This document shows, in pieces, positions 57,256 to 64,000 of a DNA stretch of 64,000 bases. Every line of letters starts with the position of its first letter. The stretch's first letter is position 1. The stretch is from Carettochelys insculpta (Eukaryota; Chordata; Testudines; Carettochelyidae), in assembly GCF_033958435.1 (NCBI RefSeq), contig NC_134138.1, forward strand, positions 181,210,798 through 181,274,797, given 5' to 3'. Both the position numbers and the translations under genes were made by a program. The notes below the pieces were generated by a model, which worked only from the letters and a program-made list of their open reading frames with translations, was not told the DNA's origin and did no database searches.

Positions 57256-60200
57256 CTCTATATTTCCAACTTTAGATACAAAAATGATACATGCATACAA
57301 ATAGGACAATCATAATCAGTAAATCATAGTCTTTCCGGTGATACTTCACATAACCCATCTTGCATAATAGGCATCTTAGTTATGCTACATTCGTACAATA
57401 ACAATATTTGTATGAAGAATATGGCTTGTAGCATCACAATCTCAGCTTCAATAACTTCAGTGGGAGCAGGATTGAACCTTACAGGGGAAATACAAATTAA
57501 GGAGCATTTCAGGTACTGATCAGAATGCAGGTTGCTGGGGAAGGGGACGGGTTGTGGTTAAATAAATGTTGACATTTTTTAGGATCTAGCTGGTGCAGAA
57601 AAAGTCTAGAGCTGGACCTGTCCACAGTGCTGAAGTCAATGTATGATGTAGAATGGATTTTCGTAAGTACCTCACAATGGAAGAATCCTGTGTCTGTTGG
57701 AATCTGTGGGCATTTTAACTCCATCAGCACCAGAGTTAGCTTAAAAATTCTATCGGAGGAATTGTGTTAAATTCTATAGGGATTTCTGCTGTCTACTTGT
57801 CCCCATATACCCTTGTTCTATGTTATCAGCTTCAGGGGAAGGGGTGGTTAACTTTGGGACAGTTCAGAGCAGGATGAAAACTTTGGGGCTAGCAATCACC
57901 TTTATTTATAATTTTAGATTCTCCTAATCATTGCTTAACAAATAGATTTTCATGTTATTTTGCAGCAGTGACATCAGTAATGAAGATATTGAAATGAGTA
58001 TTATAAACACAAGCCAGAATGATAGCATAAAAATACATCACCTATTACATAAACATCTGGAGTACAGCAACATTTTAAAGATCACACGTCAGTCAGAGGC
58101 TGTGATCATTTCTTTCCCAATGATTTGGGTAGATTGTCATTTTCTCTTTTAATTAAAAGTTTAAACTGGGAGCATTAAGATGAGTCTGATCTATTTTTTT
58201 AAAATAGAGAATTATAAGAGAGATTTATAAGAAGAGCTTTGTTGGAACCTCTGGGGGAGATTAAGCTATCTGACTCAGTGAATAGCTGGGAAGCAGGGAA
58301 CCAGAATTTTGTGAAGAGAGTAGACGGCAGAGAAATAGGAACAACAAATAGAAGAGGAAAGAGATGGAGGACAAAAATAATGGAAGAAACAAGTCACGCA
58401 TATACATTCACTTTAAGTTCATAAATAAAGTATAGTTCCTCACCAAAAAGTGACTGTAAGTATGTCATTTTGTGTTCCATTTTTACGGTCTCTCAGTGAG
58501 CACTCTGTCAAAAAGGTGCTCAGTTCACAAGCAGAAAGCTGTCTTTTCTATAAAAACTTAAGCTGGGCTATCAGAATAATGCTGGGATCATTCCCTCTCA
58601 CTTACCACCACCAGTAGCAAACAAATCTCTAAGATATACCTTAATGGCATTGATGGAATATAATGCCATCATTGCCTTTGCAGAGGTGTAAATGACTGAG
58701 ATATCTAGGCAGAGATAGAATCTGGCTCCCTTTCTTCCATTTGTATTAGCTCTGCAAGAGGCGCTCAGCCTGTTTCATTTTTGGGAACAAGGAGTACATT
58801 ATTTCTGAGGGGAGGAAAACTGGCTGATAGTAGAACACTGCTGTTAGAATTGCAGTGTTAAAAGCAGTTGTGATCAAGATAAGATAACAGGCAGAATGCA
58901 GGTGAATTGAGTAAACAAAGATCCAATCATTTGTAACCTTTCTGTACATGTAACTCACATCAAAGCAATGGAAGCACTCCATGCCAATCCAGCCACAGAA
59001 TCAGAACCTGTGAGCTACTTAATCCAAGGCTGAAGCTTGTTCCATTACTATCATAGCTATACGAGTGGTTTAAGCAGGGACAAGGATCAAGTTGAAGTTT
59101 CTGGCTACGGTGATTTCCATAAATTATCCGAGTCAGATTCCGTGCACTCCAAGACATCTTCTGTACCAAGCATTATCAAATGATATTTAAATTAAAGACA
59201 GAAGCTAGTAATGCTAAAATAATTGACTGCAAAACTCAAATTAAAAATAATATTTATGACTTCTAGTAAGGCAAGACAAGTGAGTTCAGATTAAGTGTTT
59301 TATCCTTCAGACAGCAGAGGAAAATGAGGTTTGAAAATCTGTCTTTTAATTAAAACACACAATGAATGAGATGGCAAAGGGCATCATCTCTCTTCAAAGA
59401 CATCTAAAGGACCAGCAGATTTCAGACTGAACATTTTGAGAGCCTAGAATGTTCACTATACTGTGACTTGAAATCTGACAATTTATCTTAAAGATATTCT
59501 GAGAATTGTATGGGTAACTGCCTACAGTGCCAAGACATGATAAATAATCGAAATAGATTATATAACATATGCACTGAGCCACTCCCATGCAAGTAGGCAT
59601 TCCACCTTTTTGAAAATTTGGCTAACATGGTGTTTGCCAGCAAAGGAAATCTAAGAACCTGATTATATATAATTAGTTGTGAGTGACAAAGTGTGTTATA
59701 CCAAACAAGCTATTGAAATTTTGAAAACAGGTTTTTTTTTTGAAAAAAAACAGCTCTATTATTCTATTATTGATTTTGGTTTCTAGAATAGTGGTTTCTA
59801 TATCCATTTATCTCTGGATTTGGCTCAGCAGATTGCTGGGTTCCACACTAATGTTAATTATCTAGACTGTATACTCACATAATTTATAATCTCATGTCCT
59901 CTCTAGTATATCTTGGTGACCCACTGTTGGCCCACTCTAGGGAATGAGTCCTCTTCCATTACTGGATTTTTCACATGTAACAGAAGCAGATTTTTAAACT
60001 AGTTGGCCAGTTAAAATAAGAACTGTTTATTTGAATCCTTTGAGCAGGAGCTGCTTCAATCTCATTAGCTAAACTCGCTTCCCCTATTTTCCACTCCTCC
60101 TGAAATTTATTTTCTTCTGAGTCAAAATCACATCATTTTATCTTGTTAGCAGGCAGGTGGGACATACTGTCTCTTGTGAGGCTGCTATCAAAGATGCTGG

Positions 60201-60889
60201 ATTAGCTGCTGGAGGTGATGGGAAGTACAGTGTTTGAAGAGCATCAATCTGTGTTGCAGTCCTGAAAATAAATTCCAGCCTGCCAAAGATAATAAGAGGA
60301 AAGACTTACTCTTAAGATTTTAAAGGTTAAATGGTTTTAGTGCTCTGGAAAAGTTCTGGACTGATAAATAGAGGCAGCTAACTTCCAACATACTGCCTGC
60401 CTCCCTCACACCGCTGGTCAATGTATCTCACACTTTCCCTCCTGGGACTTCTGGTAGCAGAAAGAGTGTAATTCAGTCTATTTAGTCCTTGTTCTTGCTA
60501 TAGAGATTGCTAATGATCAAAGAATGCTGAATTTTTAAAGCTTGCTTTACCCTGTGGCCAGGTTTAATTGGAGAGTGCAGTCTTCTGTCATAGTCACTTA
60601 AGTCTTGTCTAGACCTGGATTTAAATTGTGATGTTAGCACATGCTAAATTGGCTGAGTGAAAAACAGGCTCTCCCCAAGGCAGTCCACCTTGTCTACACT
60701 GGGCTTTTGGAACCTGTCAATCAGCTCAGACTGGCTGCCCAGAGGAGTTAGACACCCGAGTGCCTGTTTTAGATTCCACTGCAATGCACAAAATCATGCA
60801 GGTGCTGAAGGGTATTTGGCATCTGCATTTTTTTTTGTGGTAAACATTCCCTAGGCATCCAGGTTCCTTCCTCTGGGCACATGCTTGCC
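57256..60889. other. non-coding stretch
   Basis: AT-rich unique-looking DNA; no exon recognised. Confidence 0.45.
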
Positions 60890-60892
60890 ACT

Positions 60893-61010
60893 GTCTGTCC
60901 CACAAAAGCTCACCTAATAAATTATTTTGCTAGTCTTTAAAGTGCTACTTAACTACTTTTTGTTTTGATAGTACATAGACTAGCACGGCTCCTTCTCTGT
61001 TACTATTCAA
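60893..61010 (+). mobile_element. short interspersed reptile repeat
   Basis: 'CTGTCCCACAAAAGCTCACC', 'TAATAAATTATTTTGCTAGT' and 'CTTTAAAGTGCTACTTAACT', then 'CATAGACTAGCACGGCTCC'. Closest to the copy at 694-845. The 5' CTGA-GA box is missing. Confidence 0.7.
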
Positions 61011-62339
61011 GAGCTTTAATGTTGCACATACATGCTGAGTGCTAATAATCAAATATCTGATTTACTGAGCGTGCCATCCCCACTCTTATGGGAAAAAATA
61101 TTTCCCAAACAATTTCTATTTTTGTATTGAAGAGAAGATAATGACTCAATGTTAGCTTTTTTGAACACTGAAGATTTACTTTTTTTAGCTCACATTGTTG
61201 CTGAAACCCATCTGCTTTAAGTAGACCACCTGCTTCTGAAATAATCCCAAAACACACATACTTAAGTTAGGTCCTGATCCAGCAGAACGTGTTAGTACAA
61301 ATGTAATGTCCAGAATATGAATAGTTTACACTGAAGAGTAAACCCCATTGAGCATCATGTCAGCTAATATGATTACTGGCAGCTATGTACAGGCCTATGC
61401 ACTGCACATATGACAGAACCTTTCATGCAGAGGCTGCTGGGTTTGGCTTGACAGCACCTCAGGTTAGCAATGAGTGAAATCCACTATTTTGTACTATTGT
61501 GTCGTATTCAAAAAGACTAAGCTGACAGCATCAGTCTAATGCTTTGTCTTTTTCAATCACAAAAACTCTCACCTATCTATTGCGGTAAGCACCTGCCTGC
61601 ACCTCACCAGAAAGGCCAAGTATAGAATGGGTTCCATTCTCTCCCCTCTCAAGCACATCTCTTTGGAAGAGAATAGATTCAGTGGCATTGAGGAATTTTC
61701 TCCTGCCCCTGCCCAGGCTATGCCTCTTCATTATATAAATGGCAGATGTCAGTCCCCACAGATATCAAATTATTTCATCAACACTAGAGTTGATCCCAAC
61801 CAAGAATTTGTAGCTATGCTTGAACTCTAGGCAACTGTCAGTTCAATAGTGGATGTTCAACACTACAGAGATTTAGGTGAAGAGAGGGAAATTTAGAGTC
61901 CTCTGAGGGCTTGCCTAGAGAACACAGAGTAAGTCCATAGCATACCAATGTACACATCTTAGCTCTTTGCCTGCAGCCTGCTACCCTCCTCTAAAATTCC
62001 TTAAAGTGTGTGGGCTTATTCTTGTTTGAAGTAGGAATCCATCAACCCTCACTAGAAAACCTTTAGCGCATGACTGCTAGGTCAGTGCACAGCCCATTAG
62101 GGGGCTGGTAGATTTACGTTGCAGCTTGCCATGCATTAACTTGCTGGCTAAACAAGCCCTCAGTCATGCACTCTTGCTGCAAATACAGTTTTGGCTGATA
62201 CTTATAGTATGTTTGAGTAACTGCTTTCATACTGAAGGATTCATAACCTGACCTATGTAAGGACATAAATGGTAGAGCAATGCCTCCCAAAACAATTAGG
62301 GTGCTGAAATACTGATGAACCATCTAATGCTGTGAATTA
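61011..62339. other. non-coding stretch
   Basis: No gene or repeat recognised. Confidence 0.4.
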
Positions 62340-62425
62340 CAAGCAGTCCTGTGGCACCCTTAGAGACTAACATATGTATTAGGTCATGAGCTTTCATGAG
62401 TAAAACCCATTTCTTCAGATGGATT
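62340..62425 (-). mobile_element. short interspersed reptile repeat
   Basis: 'AAGCAGTCCTGTGGCACCCT', 'TAGAGACTAACATATGTATT', 'AGGTCATGAGCTTTCATGAG', 'TAAAACCCATTTCTTCAGAT'. Read on -, the CTGAAGA box and a mutated hairpin precede GAAAGCTCATGACC. Confidence 0.7.
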
Positions 62426-62470
62426 TCCACTGGAAAAACAAAATCCATGGCTTATGTAGCAGGGAGTGTC

Positions 62471-62494
62471 GGGGTGGGGGTGGGGGTGGGGCGG
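62471..62494 (+). repeat. G-rich repeat with quadruplex pattern
   Basis: Four runs of four or five G separated by single T (G4 T G5 T G5 T G4). Confidence 0.85.
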
Positions 62495-64000
62495 AGAGGA
62501 AAGAAGTTACTTGTCGTTAGTAGGATTGTTAATGAAACAAATTAACATGGATGTGTCTCATTCTCACAAATATCAAAGGTGGGGAAATTGCCCTTGTAAT
62601 GCATATGCCAATTAAGATTTCTATTCAGGCCAAGGTTAAAGTCCTATTTAGAACTCTGAACTAATCATTGTGCTTTTACAACCTCACTTAGTGCCAACAG
62701 GCTCTGGATTGGGTATTCAGGCTTTGGGAGGTAGAACAAAAATTAACTTAGCAGCTGCCAAGATTATTAGTTAATTCCAGAACAACAAAGTGACAAAAAT
62801 TCAGTTTACTAATTTCTTACTATTAATTAGCTGGTTACTAGCTGAGTCTAGTTTCAGGCATAATATTCCCAAACTTGTTCCATGACATGCTCTCAACTAG
62901 CCACAAGACACTGTTCTGTCATCCCGTGTCAACACATATTGGGAGAAAGTCAGATGCAATCAATCAAGTGCAATGTTTCACCTGGCATGAGTTTAACAGA
63001 TATATTTATACCATGAATTTGCTTGCAGCGTCTCTATTCTCTCTGTTAGGATGCCACAAAGCAAAACACAATGAAGTGAGGCTGAATTACTGGAACTCAA
63101 AAACATCACTTATCTTCATATCCCAGAGAGGTGAAGTTTTCTGCAGAAGAAACATGGAAGAGTCCTAGATTTTCAGACAAGATCTAGGCTGCTTTGAAAA
63201 GACACAGAAAAGATTGTTCTGCATGAGTGCTAATTGCCATCAACATCCTTAGGGTTCAAGATGGTGTGAGCATATGATAATGAAGCATTATCATTAATTG
63301 CCTAGCAAGTAATGTGTCACCAGCAACTACAGTCAGGCCCAAGCAGAAAAGAATAGCATGCAACTCATTGTTCTTTTCAGCCCTCTATGATTATCACCTC
63401 TACAGTGACATTAGTCATTACCTCTAGCAGAACCATGATTATTTCACTTAAAACTGTTGAAGTTTACAGAAGAAACATTACTCAGTTAAAAAGGGCCAGA
63501 AATCTCATTTTATATAATTGACACAGAGCAAGCTAGAGAGCTCACTATACAGCATAACACACTACTGTGGTGCTGTTGTGACCTAATCCAAATAATAATG
63601 TAGCATTCAACTATATGAGAACTCAAACCCTGCACACCACCAGCTTCCCAGAGGAGCTGTGAGGCCATATCTGGGGAACCAGCTTTTTCATTCCTGGTAC
63701 CATTCAAGGTGGTGGGAGTACTGCAAGCTAAGAGGTCCTTCCTCAGTCCAAAAGCACAACTTGATGATTTATAACAATTTGATTATTTTTATAAGTTTTA
63801 GTCCTGTATTATTCATTTTTACCCTAGTACATCATCATATGTGTTTTCTGTGTTTCTTTTTAAATCTCTTTTGGTAATAAAACTGAAAACAACAGCTAAA
63901 ATTGTGTTCTTTAGTCAAGGAACTCAGTCAAGGAACCATGAGAAATGTGTATGGGCGATCGGTTAACAGCTCAAGTTGAAGGCTGAAACAATGTTCAGGG
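62495..64000. other. non-coding stretch to window end
   Basis: No gene or repeat recognised. Confidence 0.4.

Overview
The window looks like nuclear DNA of a non-avian reptile, most probably a turtle. It carries several CR1 LINEs ending in the ATTCTATGATT-type tail, a tRNA-derived SINE with a CR1-like 3' tail (the tortoise PolIII/SINE design), old MIR copies, an RTE-like LINE with an APE endonuclease, PIF/Harbinger and Tigger-type DNA transposons, and a short interspersed repeat common in reptiles. Exons are sparse, splice sites are of vertebrate type, and nothing looks prokaryotic. The species cannot be told from the sequence.

Layout. 1-11,000 is mostly unique non-coding DNA with MIRs, one SINE, a Tigger-like MITE and a Harbinger-like MITE. 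11,010-11,690 is a CpG island. On the minus strand it leads into a 51-nt exon that encodes a signal-peptide-like start and ends in a strong splice donor, so the island is probably the promoter and first exon of a host gene read leftwards. 11,700-17,676 is unique DNA with MITEs. 17,677-26,160 holds two PIF/Harbinger transposons side by side: a decayed one (about 17,677-20,925) and a well-preserved one (21,483-26,160). The preserved one has both genes of the family, a Myb/SANT protein on + and a DDE nuclease on -, facing each other. 29,995-34,940 is an RTE-like LINE (minus strand) whose 5' region seems to be interrupted by a 710-bp deletion derivative of the same Harbinger family. 35,752-43,150 is a nearly full-length minus-strand CR1 split by a plus-strand CR1 (37,268-40,349) that landed inside its reverse transcriptase gene. 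43,366-64,000 is mostly unique DNA with older CR1 pieces, a Tigger-like MITE pair and further short repeats.

How it fits together. The Harbinger nuclease and SANT protein of one copy could in principle mobilise both its own element and the deletion derivative, whose ends match it. The CR1 and RTE copies carry stops or frameshifts and look dead. The only host-gene evidence is the CpG island with its first exon; no other host exon was recognised.
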